Below, in pieces: positions 16,122-25,214 of a DNA stretch of 64,000 bases. Position 1 is the stretch's first letter. Each line of letters opens with the position of its first letter. The notes beneath the pieces are model-generated. The model did not search any database. It was given only the letters and a program-made list of their open reading frames with translations, and was not told the origin of the DNA. Source of the stretch: Streptomyces sp. NRRL F-5122 (lineage in GTDB: Bacteria > Actinomycetota > Actinomycetes > Streptomycetales > Streptomycetaceae); NCBI RefSeq assembly GCF_001507435.1, contig NZ_LMWH01000217.1:46061-110060 (forward strand). Direction: 5' to 3'. Position numbers and translations under genes: made by a program.

Positions 16122-17729
16122 GTGACGCAGACAGCACCGGCCTCGGCCGGCGCCGAGACGGCCCCGCCGGCTCGCTTCACCCACCGCGAGATCATGGTGA
16201 CGATGAGCGGCCTGGTCATCGCCATGCTGCTCGCCATGCTGGACAACATGATCGTGGCGCCCGCGCTGCCCACGATCGTGGGCGATCTCGGCGGCCTGAA
16301 CCACCTGGCGTGGGTCACCACCGGTTACATCCTGGCCTCGACCGCCGCCACTCCGATCTGGGGCAAGCTCGGCGACCTCATCGGCCGCCGGATCACCTTC
16401 CTCTCCTCCATCGCGATCTTCCTGATCGGCTCCGCGCTGTGCGGTATGTCGCAGAACATGGGTGAGCTGATCGGGTTCCGCGCGATGCAGGGCCTGGGCG
16501 CGGGCGGCCTGATGGTCGGCGTCATGTCGGTGCTGGCCGAGATCGTCCCGCCCCGCGACCGCGGCAAGTACCAGGGCGTGATGATGGCGGTCATGCCCGT
16601 CGCCATGATCGGCGGCCCGCTGGCCGGCGGCTTCATCACCGACCACCTCTCCTGGCGCTGGGCCTTCTACGTCAACCTCCCGCTGGGCGTCGTCGCCCTG
16701 ACGGTCTGCTGGTTCGTCCTCGCGAAGCTGCCGCGCAGCTCCGGTCAGGTGCGCATCGACTGGTCCGGTGCCGCGCTGCTGACCGTCTGGATCACCACGC
16801 TGGTCCTGATCACCAGCTGGGGCGGCACCGAGTACGACTGGGGGTCGGCCATGATCATCGGTCTGGCCGTGATCACCGTCGCCGCCTTCGCCGCCTTCGT
16901 CGTGGTGGAGCGCCGCGCCGCGGAACCGATCATGCCGCTGTCGGTCTTCGCCAACCGCAACTTCACCCTCGCAGGCGCCCTCAGCCTCGTCGTCGGCTTC
17001 GCCATGTTCGGCGGCGTGACCCTGCTCCCCCAGTTCCAGCAGTACGTCCAGGGCTCCTCGGCCACCAACAGCGGACTGCTGCTCATGCCCATGATGATCG
17101 CCGCGATGGCGCTCTCCCTTGCGGGCGGTGCCGTGATCAGCCGGACGGGCCGTTACCGTGCGCTGCCGATCGCGGGCAGCCTCCTGATGGCGGTCGGGCT
17201 CGCCCTCTTCGCCACCATGGGCCCGGACACCTCCCGCACCATCACCGCGCTCTACATGGTCGTACTCGGCGCGGGGATGGGCTGCCTGATGCAGACCACC
17301 ATGCTCATCGCCCAGAACAGCGCGCCGCTGCGGGACATGGGCGCCGCCACCGGTGCGGCCACCTTCCTGCGGAACATGGGCGGTTCCCTCGGTGTCTCGG
17401 TGCTGGGCGCCCTCTACACCCACACCCTCGCCGACTCCTTCGCCTCGGCGGCCGGCCCCGCCGCCGACGCCGGGAAGACCGGTGGCACGGTGGCGCAGAT
17501 GACGCCCGAGGCCCTGCGCGCCCTGCCCGAGACCGTCCGGCACGCCTTCGCGAAGGCCGTCAGCGACGGCATCGACACCGCCTTCACCTGGGGCGCCTCC
17601 GCGGCCGTCCTCGGCATCGTGATCGCCCTGTTCATCCGCCACGTGCCGCTGCGCGGCTTCACCGGCGGCTCGGGCACGGACACGGACAAGGCGCCCGTTG
17701 CCACGGCCGCCGACCCGGTGACCGGCTGA
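16122..17729 (+). CDS. DHA2-family (EmrB/QacA) MFS multidrug exporter
   Basis: 535 residues, GTG start with AAAGG upstream, and about 14 hydrophobic helices. Motifs seen: LDNMIVAPALPTIVGDLGG (motif D1 region of DHA2), WGKLGDLIGRRITFL (motif A), RAMQGLGAGGLMVG (motif B) and GGPLAGGFITDHLSWRWAFYVNLP (motif C and beyond). It is a proton-driven exporter of drugs or a secondary metabolite, controlled by the divergent TetR. A hairpin follows 14 bases after the stop. Confidence 0.95.
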   Translation: MTQTAPASAGAETAPPARFTHREIMVTMSGLVIAMLLAMLDNMIVAPALPTIVGDLGGLNHLAWVTTGYILASTAATPIWGKLGDLIGRRITFLSSIAIFLIGSALCGMSQNMGELIGFRAMQGLGAGGLMVGVMSVLAEIVPPRDRGKYQGVMMAVMPVAMIGGPLAGGFITDHLSWRWAFYVNLPLGVVALTVCWFVLAKLPRSSGQVRIDWSGAALLTVWITTLVLITSWGGTEYDWGSAMIIGLAVITVAAFAAFVVVERRAAEPIMPLSVFANRNFTLAGALSLVVGFAMFGGVTLLPQFQQYVQGSSATNSGLLLMPMMIAAMALSLAGGAVISRTGRYRALPIAGSLLMAVGLALFATMGPDTSRTITALYMVVLGAGMGCLMQTTMLIAQNSAPLRDMGAATGAATFLRNMGGSLGVSVLGALYTHTLADSFASAAGPAADAGKTGGTVAQMTPEALRALPETVRHAFAKAVSDGIDTAFTWGASAAVLGIVIALFIRHVPLRGFTGGSGTDTDKAPVATAADPVTG

Positions 17730-17742
17730 CCGGACCGACCGC

Positions 17743-17781
17743 CGCCCCGGCCCGTACGGCCTCGCCGCACGGGCCGGGGCG
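17743..17781 (+). terminator. Hairpin terminator after MFS exporter
   Basis: Perfect 13-base arms (17743-17755 and 17769-17781, CGCCCCGGCCCGT and its complement) with a 13-base loop. Confidence 0.75.
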
Positions 17782-17918
17782 TACGTGTGCCCACACCTAC
17801 CGAGGGCGCGCACCCGCCGAACAGAGGGGCAGCGCGCCCGGGTCCGCAGCCATCCCGACATGATCAGGCAAGCGCAGACCCGACCGCCCCCGGCACTCCG
17901 CCAAAACCCGGCAGGAAC

Positions 17919-18749
17919 TCACGCAGAGCACACGTCCGCAAAAGCCTCGGTGAACGCCGCCCGCGTCGTTGCCCCCGCAGTGCGGTCCAGCACGGCGAAC
18001 ACGATGTCGCCGAAGTGCCCCTCGAAGCGCCCCCCGACCAGCAATGTGCGGAAGGCGGCGGCCACCTGCGCCGGGTCGTTGCGGAACACCCCGCAGCCCC
18101 AGGCGCCCAGGACCAGGCGCCGGTAGCCACTGGCGGCCGCCGTCTCGAGGACCCGTTCGGCCCGGGCCGCCAAGGCGCCCGACAGCTCGCCGGCGCGCTC
18201 CGGTGTCCTGCGCAGCACGACGCCGGCGTTCGGTGCCGGGGAGGTCAGGAAGCCGACCGTGTACGGCTCGTCGAGCAGGCTGCCGCGGTCGTCGCGGAAC
18301 ACGGGCACGCCGGGTGAGTGGATCACACGGTCCGAGTAGAAGGGATCGCGGTGCGCCCGGTGGTGATCGTAGAACTCCTTCACCTCACGGAGGCAGGCGT
18401 ACAGCGCCGAGGACCGGCACAGGGCCTCCTCCTGGGCCTGGGCGCCGTTCAGGAAACCGCCACCCGGGTTGCGCGCGGAGGCGAAGTTCAGCACGGCCAC
18501 CGGATCACCCGATCGGCCCACCAGTCGCCGGGCTGCCTCCAGGCTGCTCTCCCCGGTGACCTCGAACCGCGTGCTGACCGCGGCGACCTGCGGCGTCCGC
18601 ACCGGGTCCGGTCCGAACATCCGGGTGCCGGTGCGCGCGGCGTCGACGGCCGCGGCGATGGTCACCGTACGCCCGCTGGAAGTGCCGTAGCCCCCCGCGG
18701 CGACGATCGACTCCGTCCGCTGCGCGATCCGGCGCAGACGCGCGCTCAC
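17919..18749 (-). CDS. TIGR02452-type PARG-like macrodomain protein
   Basis: 276 residues from a GTG at 18749. The poly(ADP-ribose)-glycohydrolase signature is intact: VLNFASARNPGGGFLNGAQ followed by AQEEALCRSSALY, with the adjacent Glu pair that attacks the ADP-ribose bond. The central region (SDRVIHSPGVPVFRDDRG) and LVLGAWGCGVFRNDP are also typical. It should remove ADP-ribose from proteins or nucleic acid. Its start overlaps a 27-codon upstream ORF. It is divergent from the ergothioneine operon. Confidence 0.9.
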   Translation of the reverse strand: MSARLRRIAQRTESIVAAGGYGTSSGRTVTIAAAVDAARTGTRMFGPDPVRTPQVAAVSTRFEVTGESSLEAARRLVGRSGDPVAVLNFASARNPGGGFLNGAQAQEEALCRSSALYACLREVKEFYDHHRAHRDPFYSDRVIHSPGVPVFRDDRGSLLDEPYTVGFLTSPAPNAGVVLRRTPERAGELSGALAARAERVLETAAASGYRRLVLGAWGCGVFRNDPAQVAAAFRTLLVGGRFEGHFGDIVFAVLDRTAGATTRAAFTEAFADVCSA

Positions 18750-18829
18750 GGCGCCACCCCCGTGGGCGCCGTGAGCGCGCGGCGCACGGCCTCCCCCGGC
18801 GTGGCGCCGGATTCCCCCGTCGTGCTCAT
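18746..18829 (-). CDS. 27-residue ORF translationally coupled to the macrodomain gene
   Basis: STTGESGATPGEAVRRALTA then PTGVAP-stop. Its TGA overlaps the GTG of the macrodomain gene (GTGA), the usual mark of translational coupling. AGGA lies about 11 bases upstream of its ATG. It could be a leader peptide or the remnant of a longer N-terminus. Evidence is positional only. Confidence 0.3.
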   Translation of the reverse strand: MSTTGESGATPGEAVRRALTAPTGVAP

Positions 18830-19050
18830 GAACGCATCCTGAGCGATGCTGGTCGTGAGCCGCAACAGAGTTTCCCGGCCCCGAGAACAACTGATTTCCC
18901 ACCGAGGAACGGCGAGCAAGAAGCCGTAAAAGCACCACTGCGTACTCTTGTGCGAATCGGCGCGAGGGTCTTGGGTGGGACGAGTGTGTGCCGACTTGAC
19001 CCAACCGGGGCCCGGTCGGCGGCATGGTGGAATCTCAGGAGGATCCCTAC

Positions 19051-20367
19051 ATGTCAGATTCGGTGAGTGACTGTCCGGAGCAGCGCTCCGCCGTCACCGA
19101 CGCCGAGGTGGAGGCACTGGTCCGCGGCATCTGCTTCAAGACCGGACCGCCCCGCACGCTCGGTGTCGAGGTGGAATGGCTCGTCCACGAGCTGCGCGAA
19201 CCGTGGCTCCTGGTACCACCCGAACGTCTCCGAAAGGCCTACGCCGCACTGCGGTCCCTGCCCCTGCGATCGGCCCTCACGGTCGAACCCGGTGGCCAGC
19301 TGGAGCTCAGCTCCGCTCCGGCCGCCTCCCTGATGGAGTGCATAGGGGCCGTCTCGGCCGACCTCGACGCGGTCCGCGCAGTTCTGCGCGAGATGGACAT
19401 CGGCATCAGCGGCATCGGCCACGATCCCTGGAACCCTCCGCGTCGTTACCTCCATGAACCGCGTTACGACGCGATGGAGAGCTATCTCGACCGCACCGGC
19501 CCCGAGGGCCGTTCCATGATGTGCTCGTCCGCGTCGGTCCAGGTGTGCCTGGACGCCGGATACGAGGAGCCGGGCCCGCTGGGGCACGGCCGGCGCTGGT
19601 GGCTGGCGCATCACCTCGGCGCGGTGCTGCTGGCCGCGTTCGCCAACTCGCCCTTGTCCCGGGGCCGGCCCACGGGCTGGCGCTCCACGCGGCAGTCCCT
19701 CTGGGCCGCCATGGAGCCGGGTCGCAGCAGCGCTCCGCCGCTCGACGGCAACCCGCGCGTCGCATGGGCCCGGCATGTGATGGACGCGCCCGTGATGTGC
19801 ATCCGGGCCGAGAAGGGTCCCTGGCGCGTGCCGACCGGTATGACGTTCCGGGACTGGGCCCGGTCCGCCGATCCGCCGGACCGCGGTGATCTCGACTACC
19901 ACCTCACCACCCTGTTCCCGCCGATACGGCCACGCGGCCATCTCGAACTCCGCATGATCGACGCCCAGCCGGGCGATGACGGGTGGATCGTGCCGCTCGC
20001 CGTGACGACCGCGCTCTTCGACGACCCCCAGGCCGCCGAGACCGCCTACCGGACGGTGAAACCCCTCGCCGAGCGCGCGGGTTCGCAGCCGGCTCCGTGC
20101 AATGAGCTGTGGATCGCCGCCACTCGCGACGGTCTCACCGATCCAGAACTTCGCGAGGCCGCCACCGCCTGTTTCGCGGCCGTGGCCGAGGCACTGCCCC
20201 GGCTCGGCGCCACGGACGAAGTCCGAAGTGCCGTCGCCCGGTTCACCGAACACTACGTGGCCCGGGGCCGCTGCCCCGCCGACGATCTGCTGCTCCAGTT
20301 CCACGGGAAGGACGCCCGTTCCGGCGGGCAGGACACCCGGTTCCACGGGAAGGACATGCACACATGA
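19051..20367 (+). CDS. egtA: Ergothioneine biosynthesis glutamate-cysteine ligase EgtA
   Basis: 438 residues, ATG at 19051 with AGGAGG 9 bases upstream. It makes gamma-glutamylcysteine from Glu, Cys and ATP, the sulfur donor for ergothioneine. The opening CFKTGPPRTLGVEVEWLVH is the glutamate-binding start of actinobacterial EgtA, and LELRMIDAQPGDDGWIVPLA lies near the active-site end. It is first of four overlapping genes. The last 20 or so codons contain a 15-bp direct duplication, so the extreme C-terminus is repetitive. Confidence 0.95.
   Translation: MSDSVSDCPEQRSAVTDAEVEALVRGICFKTGPPRTLGVEVEWLVHELREPWLLVPPERLRKAYAALRSLPLRSALTVEPGGQLELSSAPAASLMECIGAVSADLDAVRAVLREMDIGISGIGHDPWNPPRRYLHEPRYDAMESYLDRTGPEGRSMMCSSASVQVCLDAGYEEPGPLGHGRRWWLAHHLGAVLLAAFANSPLSRGRPTGWRSTRQSLWAAMEPGRSSAPPLDGNPRVAWARHVMDAPVMCIRAEKGPWRVPTGMTFRDWARSADPPDRGDLDYHLTTLFPPIRPRGHLELRMIDAQPGDDGWIVPLAVTTALFDDPQAAETAYRTVKPLAERAGSQPAPCNELWIAATRDGLTDPELREAATACFAAVAEALPRLGATDEVRSAVARFTEHYVARGRCPADDLLLQFHGKDARSGGQDTRFHGKDMHT
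20299..20355 (+). repeat. 15-bp direct repeat inside the egtA 3' end
   Basis: TTCCACGGGAAGGAC occurs at 20299-20313 and 20341-20355. It encodes FHGKD twice, separated by ARSGGQDTR, at the C-terminus of EgtA. Confidence 0.9.
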
Positions 20368-21680
20368 CCGACGAGCGGTCACCGATTGACCCCGACCGGC
20401 TCAAGGAGCGCGCGCTGGACGCTCTGACCACGGCCCGCGACCGCACCGCGCTGCTGACCACGTGTGTCGAGGAGCCCGACCTCATGGCGCAGCACTCCCC
20501 GCTGATGTCGCCGCTGGTGTGGGACCTCGCGCACATCGGCAATCAGGAAGAACTGTGGCTGCTGCGCACGGTCGCGGGCCGCGACGCGATACGGCCCGAG
20601 ATCGACGGCATCTACGACGCCTTCGAGCACCCCCGCTCCGAGCGGCCCACACTGCCGCTGCTGGCACCTGACGAGGCGCGCCGCTACGCCGCCGAGGTGC
20701 GCGGCCGAGCCCTGGACGTGCTGGAGAACACGCGGTTCGAGGGCCGGCGGCTGACGCAGGCGGGCTTCGCCTTCGGCATGATCGCCCAGCACGAACAGCA
20801 GCACGACGAGACGATGCTGATCACGCACCAGCTCCGCAGGGGGCCGCAGGCGCTCACCGCCCCCGATCCCGAGCCCGTGCCGCCGTACGCGGGGCCGTCC
20901 GAGATCCTGGTCCCCGGCGGTCCGTTCACCATGGGCACCTCGACCGAGCCGTGGGCGCTGGACAACGAACGGCCCGCGCACGAGCGGCTGGTGCCCGCCT
21001 TCCGCATCGACGCCGTTCCGGTGACGAACGCCGCCTATCAGGCCTTCATCGAGGACGGCGGCTACGGCGACGAGCGCTGGTGGACCCCCGAGGGCTGGGA
21101 GCACATCCGCACCCACGGTCTCGAGGCCCCGCTGTACTGGCACCGGGACGGCGGGCAGTGGCTGCGGCGGCGCTTCGGTGTCACCGAGGTCGTACCGCCC
21201 GACGAGCCCGTCCTGCACGTGTGCTGGTACGAGGCGGACGCGTACGCCCGCTGGGCGGGGCGCCGGCTGCCCACCGAGACCGAGTGGGAGAAGGCGGCGC
21301 GCCACGACCCGGAGACCGGCCGCTCCCGGCGCTACCCCTGGGGTGACGCCGACCCGGGGCCCGAGCACGCCAACCTGGGCCAGCGGCATCTGCGGCCCGC
21401 ACCGGCCGGTAGCTACCCGGCGGGCGCCTCGCCGCTCGGGGTACGGCAGCTGATCGGTGACGTGTGGGAGTGGACGGCGAGCGACTTCCTGCCGTACCCG
21501 GGTTTCACGGCCTTCCCGTACAAGGAGTACTCGGAGGTGTTCTTCGGGTCGGAGCACAAGGTCCTGCGCGGCGGTTCGTTCGCCGTGGACCCGGTGGCCT
21601 GCCGGGGGTCGTTCCGCAACTGGGACTATCCGATCCGGCGCCAGATCTTCTCCGGCTTCCGCACTGCGAGGGACGCCTGA
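20364..21680 (+). CDS. egtB: Ergothioneine sulfoxide synthase EgtB
   Basis: 438 residues; its ATG overlaps the egtA stop (ATGA). EgtB is the non-haem iron enzyme joining hercynine and gamma-glutamylcysteine with O2. The DinB-like N-terminus has WDLAHIGNQEELWLLR and the iron motif HEQQHDE (HxxxHxE). The C-terminal formylglycine-generating-enzyme-like domain contains PVTNAAYQAFIEDGGY, LPTETEWEKAA and GDVWEWTASDFLPYPGF. Length is normal and all hallmark residues are visible. Confidence 0.97.
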   Translation: MTDERSPIDPDRLKERALDALTTARDRTALLTTCVEEPDLMAQHSPLMSPLVWDLAHIGNQEELWLLRTVAGRDAIRPEIDGIYDAFEHPRSERPTLPLLAPDEARRYAAEVRGRALDVLENTRFEGRRLTQAGFAFGMIAQHEQQHDETMLITHQLRRGPQALTAPDPEPVPPYAGPSEILVPGGPFTMGTSTEPWALDNERPAHERLVPAFRIDAVPVTNAAYQAFIEDGGYGDERWWTPEGWEHIRTHGLEAPLYWHRDGGQWLRRRFGVTEVVPPDEPVLHVCWYEADAYARWAGRRLPTETEWEKAARHDPETGRSRRYPWGDADPGPEHANLGQRHLRPAPAGSYPAGASPLGVRQLIGDVWEWTASDFLPYPGFTAFPYKEYSEVFFGSEHKVLRGGSFAVDPVACRGSFRNWDYPIRRQIFSGFRTARDA

Positions 21681-22471
21681 TGTGCCGCCACCTGGCCTAT
21701 CTGGGCCCCGAGGAGCCGCTCGGCCGGCTCCTCGTGGAGCCCGGCCACAGTCTGTACCGGCAGTCGTGGGCACCCCGCAGACAGCGGTACGGCACGGTCA
21801 ACGCCGACGGCTTCGGGGTCGGTTGGTACGCGGAGGCGGATCCGGTGCCGGCGCGGTACCGCCGGATGGGCCCCATCTGGGCCGACCCGTCCTTCGCCGA
21901 TCTGGCACGGGTCGTGCGCTCGGGCGCGCTTTTGGCTGCCGTGCGCGACGCGACCGAGGGATGTGCCGCCGGGGAGGCCTCCGCGGCGCCGTTCGCGGCG
22001 GGCCGATGGCTGTTCAGCCACAACGGCGCCGTGGCGGGGTGGCCCCGCTCGGTCGCCGAGCTCGCCCGTACCCTGCCGCCCGCCGAACTGCTGTCGCTGG
22101 AGGCGCGCACCGACTCGGCGATCGTCTGGGCACTGGTCCTCAACCGGCTGCGGGCCGGTGACGAAGGGGCCCAGGCACTGGCCGACACCGTGCTGGAGGT
22201 CGCCGCGTCGGCCCCCGACTCGCGGCTCAACCTGCTGCTCACCGACGGCAGGACGATCACCGCGACGGCGTGGGGCGACACGCTCTGGTATCTCTCCCAG
22301 CCCGGCCGGTACACCGTCGTGGCCTCCGAGCCGTACGACGACGACCCGCAGTGGCAGGAGGTACCGGACCGCACGCTGCTCGCGGCCACGCCCACCGACG
22401 TCCTGCTGACCCCGCTCAAGGACCTTCACGACGACCTGGCATCCGCACCCCACGAGGAGCCCAGCACGTGA
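21680..22471 (+). CDS. egtC: Gamma-glutamyl-hercynylcysteine sulfoxide amidohydrolase EgtC
   Basis: 263 residues. Start MCRHLAYLG shares one base with the egtB stop (TGATG). Cys2 is the N-terminal nucleophile of class-II glutamine amidotransferase-like hydrolases; it removes the glutamate from the EgtB product. NADGFGVGWY and FSHNGAVAGWP are the conserved substrate loops. It follows EgtB and overlaps EgtD by 4 bases. Confidence 0.96.
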   Translation: MCRHLAYLGPEEPLGRLLVEPGHSLYRQSWAPRRQRYGTVNADGFGVGWYAEADPVPARYRRMGPIWADPSFADLARVVRSGALLAAVRDATEGCAAGEASAAPFAAGRWLFSHNGAVAGWPRSVAELARTLPPAELLSLEARTDSAIVWALVLNRLRAGDEGAQALADTVLEVAASAPDSRLNLLLTDGRTITATAWGDTLWYLSQPGRYTVVASEPYDDDPQWQEVPDRTLLAATPTDVLLTPLKDLHDDLASAPHEEPST

Positions 22472-23469
22472 GCCCGTTCCATCTGACCCGCACCCTTGCC
22501 GAGGACGCCGCGGACGCGGCGCTGCGTGCCGATGTGCTGCGCGGCCTCGGCCCGTCCCAAGGTCCCGACGCCTCCCGGGCGGAGGGCACCCCGGCACTCA
22601 AGACGCTGCCGCCCAAGTGGTTCTACGACGCCCACGGCAGCGACCTGTTCGAGAAGATCACCGAGCTGCCCGAGTACTACCCGACGCGCGCCGAGCGGGA
22701 GATCCTGATCGCGCGCTCCGGGGAGATCGCGGCGGCGACCGGCGCCCGCACCCTGATCGAGCTGGGCTCCGGATCGTCCGAGAAGACCCGGTACCTGCTG
22801 GACGCGCTGACCGGCCTGCGCACCTATGTGCCGGTCGACGTGAGCGAGAGCGCGCTCACCCAGGCGGGACAGGCGCTGATCGCCGAGCGGCCGGGGCTCG
22901 ACGTCCACGCGCTCGTCGCGGACTTCACCGCCGGTCTCACCCTGCCGGACACGCCGGGGCCGCGGCTCGTGGCGTTCCTCGGCGGCACGATCGGCAATCT
23001 GCTGCCCGCCGAGCGTGCGGCGTTCCTCGCGTCCGTGCGTTCCCTGCTGGCACCGGGCGACGCGCTGCTGCTCGGCACCGACCTGGTGAAGGACGAGTCG
23101 GTGCTCGTGGCGGCGTACGACGACAAGGCCGGTGTGACGGCCGAGTTCGACAAGAACGTGCTCGCCGTCGTCAATCGCGAACTGGGCGCCGACTTCGACC
23201 CGGACGCGTTCACTCACGTGGCCCTGTGGGACGCCGGGAACGAGTGGATCGAGATGCGGCTGCGGGCGCGCAGGGAGCAGACCGTGAAGATTCCCGCGCT
23301 CGATCTGGCGGTCCACTTCGCGGAGGGCGAGGAACTGCGCACGGAGGTGTCGGCGAAGTTCCGCGAGGACGGTGTGCGGCGCGAACTGGCCGCGGCCGGT
23401 ATGGCCTTGGCGCACTGGTGGACGGACGAGGAGGCGAGGTTCGCGCTGTCCCTGAGCATGGCGCAGTGA
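22468..23469 (+). CDS. egtD: Histidine N-alpha-trimethyltransferase EgtD
   Basis: 333 residues from a GTG overlapping the egtC stop (GTGA), with GAGGAG upstream. It methylates histidine three times with SAM to hercynine. Family marks: LPPKWFYDAHGSDLFEKITE, ELPEYYPTRAEREIL, IELGSGSSEKTRYLL (SAM site) and FLGGTIGNLLP. It is last in the operon; no egtE (PLP lyase) gene is present in the window, so the last step must be encoded elsewhere. Confidence 0.97.
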   Translation: MSPFHLTRTLAEDAADAALRADVLRGLGPSQGPDASRAEGTPALKTLPPKWFYDAHGSDLFEKITELPEYYPTRAEREILIARSGEIAAATGARTLIELGSGSSEKTRYLLDALTGLRTYVPVDVSESALTQAGQALIAERPGLDVHALVADFTAGLTLPDTPGPRLVAFLGGTIGNLLPAERAAFLASVRSLLAPGDALLLGTDLVKDESVLVAAYDDKAGVTAEFDKNVLAVVNRELGADFDPDAFTHVALWDAGNEWIEMRLRARREQTVKIPALDLAVHFAEGEELRTEVSAKFREDGVRRELAAAGMALAHWWTDEEARFALSLSMAQ

Positions 23470-23494
23470 CGGCACCCCGGTGAGGCCTGGCCGG

Positions 23495-23521
23495 CAGCGG
23501 GCACCCTGGTGGGGCCCGCTG
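23495..23521. terminator. Bidirectional hairpin between egtD and the lipoprotein gene
   Basis: CAGCGGGC (23495-23502) pairs with GCCCGCTG (23514-23521). It lies between convergent stops of egtD and the solute-binding protein gene. Confidence 0.6.
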
Positions 23522-24781
23522 TCAGCCGTCGGCCAGTGCCCGGGTGATGCTGCGTGAGGCACGGGCCGCCTCGGTGGCCGGGTCCGCGCCCTCCAGCACC
23601 TTGGTCATATAGGTCTTGATGGGGTTGTCCGCCTCGACGGCCGCCCAGGCCGGAGCGGCGGGCGTCGCCCGGCCCCGTGCGGCGCCCGCCGCCATCGCCG
23701 CGGCACCCTCCTCGTCGGCCACCGCCCGGGCGAGGGTGGTCTTGTTGGGCACGTAGTTCATGGTGCGGGCCAGATCGGTCTGCCAGGTGGTGCCCGCGAG
23801 TGCGGCAACGACCGCGGTCGCGCCGGGGCGGTCGTCGGTGTTCTTGGGGACGACCAGGTCGGAGCCGCCGGTGAAGACCGCCCCGGGGTGGCCCGCCGTC
23901 CTGCCCGGTACGGGGAAGTACCCCAACTTCCCCTCCAGCTCGGGGTTCTTCTCCGTGATGGCCTGCGCGAGCCCCGGTACGGCCACGATCTGTGCGACCT
24001 GTCCCTCGGCGAAGACCCCGGCCTGCGGGGGGTGTTCCTCGTCGGCGTCGACGGGCCCGGAACCGAGGGCCTGGAGCCGCTGGTAGAACGCCATGCCGCG
24101 CAGCGCCGCGGGCGTCTGCAGTGTGCCCTCCCACCTGCCCGCCGAGGTCTGTTCGGCGAGGTCGCCGCCCTCGTCCCAGATGAATCCGGAGAGCGTGTAC
24201 CAGTCCTGGCCGGGCAGGTAGATGCCCTGGGTGCCTCGGGAGTCGAGTTTGGCGGTGTCGGCGAGCCACTGTTCACGGGTCTTCGGCGGCTCGGTGATGC
24301 CGGCCCTGGCGAAGAGGTCCTTGCGGTAGATCACCACGCGGTTGGCCGCGTACCAGGGGATGCCGTACTGGTGTCCGCCGAACCTGCCCGGCTGGGCGAG
24401 GCCGGGCAGCCAGTGGTCCATGCCCCAGTCGCGCATCGACTCCAGCGTCAGATCGAGCAGCCCACCGCCGTCGACGTACTGGGCGACCTGGGTGTTGCCC
24501 ACCTCGATGACGTCGGGGCCGGCGCCGTCGGTCCGCCCGAGCGCCGACTGCACCTTCGTGCCGATCCCGGTCCACTGCTGGATGCGGATGTCGAGCCGCA
24601 GGTCGTCGTGGGTCCGTTCGAACGCCCGGGTGAAGCGCTCGAGGAACGCGGGCGAGGCGCTGTCCTTCATCAGCCACACGGTCACGGTGCGCCGCTCGGT
24701 TCCGCCTCCACCGGGCAGCACTCCGCACGCGGTCAGAAGGCAGGCGCATACACAGCCGAGGGCGAGCAGACGGCGTCTCAC
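23522..24781 (-). CDS. ABC-type sugar (family 1) solute-binding lipoprotein
   Basis: 419 residues from a GTG at 24781 (AGGAG 9 bases upstream). The signal peptide ends in a lipobox, LLTAC, so Cys is lipidated and the protein is membrane-anchored. The body has the extracellular solute-binding fold: VTVWLMKDSASPAFLERFTR, then GPDVIEVGNTQVAQYVDGGG and YGIPWYAANRVVIYRKDLF. No permease or ATPase gene lies nearby, so its ABC partner is elsewhere. Ligand probably a sugar or oligosaccharide. Confidence 0.9.
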   Translation of the reverse strand: MRRRLLALGCVCACLLTACGVLPGGGGTERRTVTVWLMKDSASPAFLERFTRAFERTHDDLRLDIRIQQWTGIGTKVQSALGRTDGAGPDVIEVGNTQVAQYVDGGGLLDLTLESMRDWGMDHWLPGLAQPGRFGGHQYGIPWYAANRVVIYRKDLFARAGITEPPKTREQWLADTAKLDSRGTQGIYLPGQDWYTLSGFIWDEGGDLAEQTSAGRWEGTLQTPAALRGMAFYQRLQALGSGPVDADEEHPPQAGVFAEGQVAQIVAVPGLAQAITEKNPELEGKLGYFPVPGRTAGHPGAVFTGGSDLVVPKNTDDRPGATAVVAALAGTTWQTDLARTMNYVPNKTTLARAVADEEGAAAMAAGAARGRATPAAPAWAAVEADNPIKTYMTKVLEGADPATEAARASRSITRALADG

Positions 24782-24980
24782 GGTGGCTCCTGTTCTGTCT
24801 TGCGGACAGGGGACGGGGCCCGACGTGGGGGGCGAGCGTGAGGCTCGTACGGGTGTTCCGGGATTTTGGTATGGACCAATGCTGGGGTCAAGGGGTGATG
24901 CCACGTCTCGCGGTCCGGCGCACCGTACGGCACCGTGGAATGACGTGCGACACCGCCGTCGCGCGGAGAGGAGCACCCGC

Positions 24981-25187
24981 ATGACCGACCACACCTACCG
25001 GGTCACCGAGATCGTCGGCAGCTCGACCGAGGGCATCGACCAGGCGATCCGCAACGGCATCGACCGCGCCTCGCAGACCCTGCACAATCTGGACTGGTTC
25101 GAGGTCACACAGGTCAGGGGTCACATCGAGAACGGGCAGATCGAGCACTACCAGGTCGGCCTGAAGGTGGGCTTCCGACTGGACTAG
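24981..25187 (+). CDS. Dodecin (flavin-storage protein)
   Basis: 68 residues, ATG with GGAGAGGAG upstream. DHTYRVTEIVGSSTEGIDQA, then LHNLDWFEVTQVRGHIE and a VGLKVGFRLD ending cover the whole dodecin family. The Trp stacks on flavin in the dodecameric shell. Full length. Probably a buffer for riboflavin or FMN; in this context it would serve flavoenzymes in general. Confidence 0.95.
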   Translation: MTDHTYRVTEIVGSSTEGIDQAIRNGIDRASQTLHNLDWFEVTQVRGHIENGQIEHYQVGLKVGFRLD

Positions 25188-25196
25188 TTTGGTGGC

Positions 25197-25214
25197 CGGA
25201 CCCTCTCAGGTCCG
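25197..25214. terminator. Short hairpin between dodecin and HAD genes
   Basis: CGGACC (25197-25202) and GGTCCG (25209-25214) with a 6-base loop, between convergent genes. It overlaps the last codons of the HAD gene. Modest strength. Confidence 0.4.
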
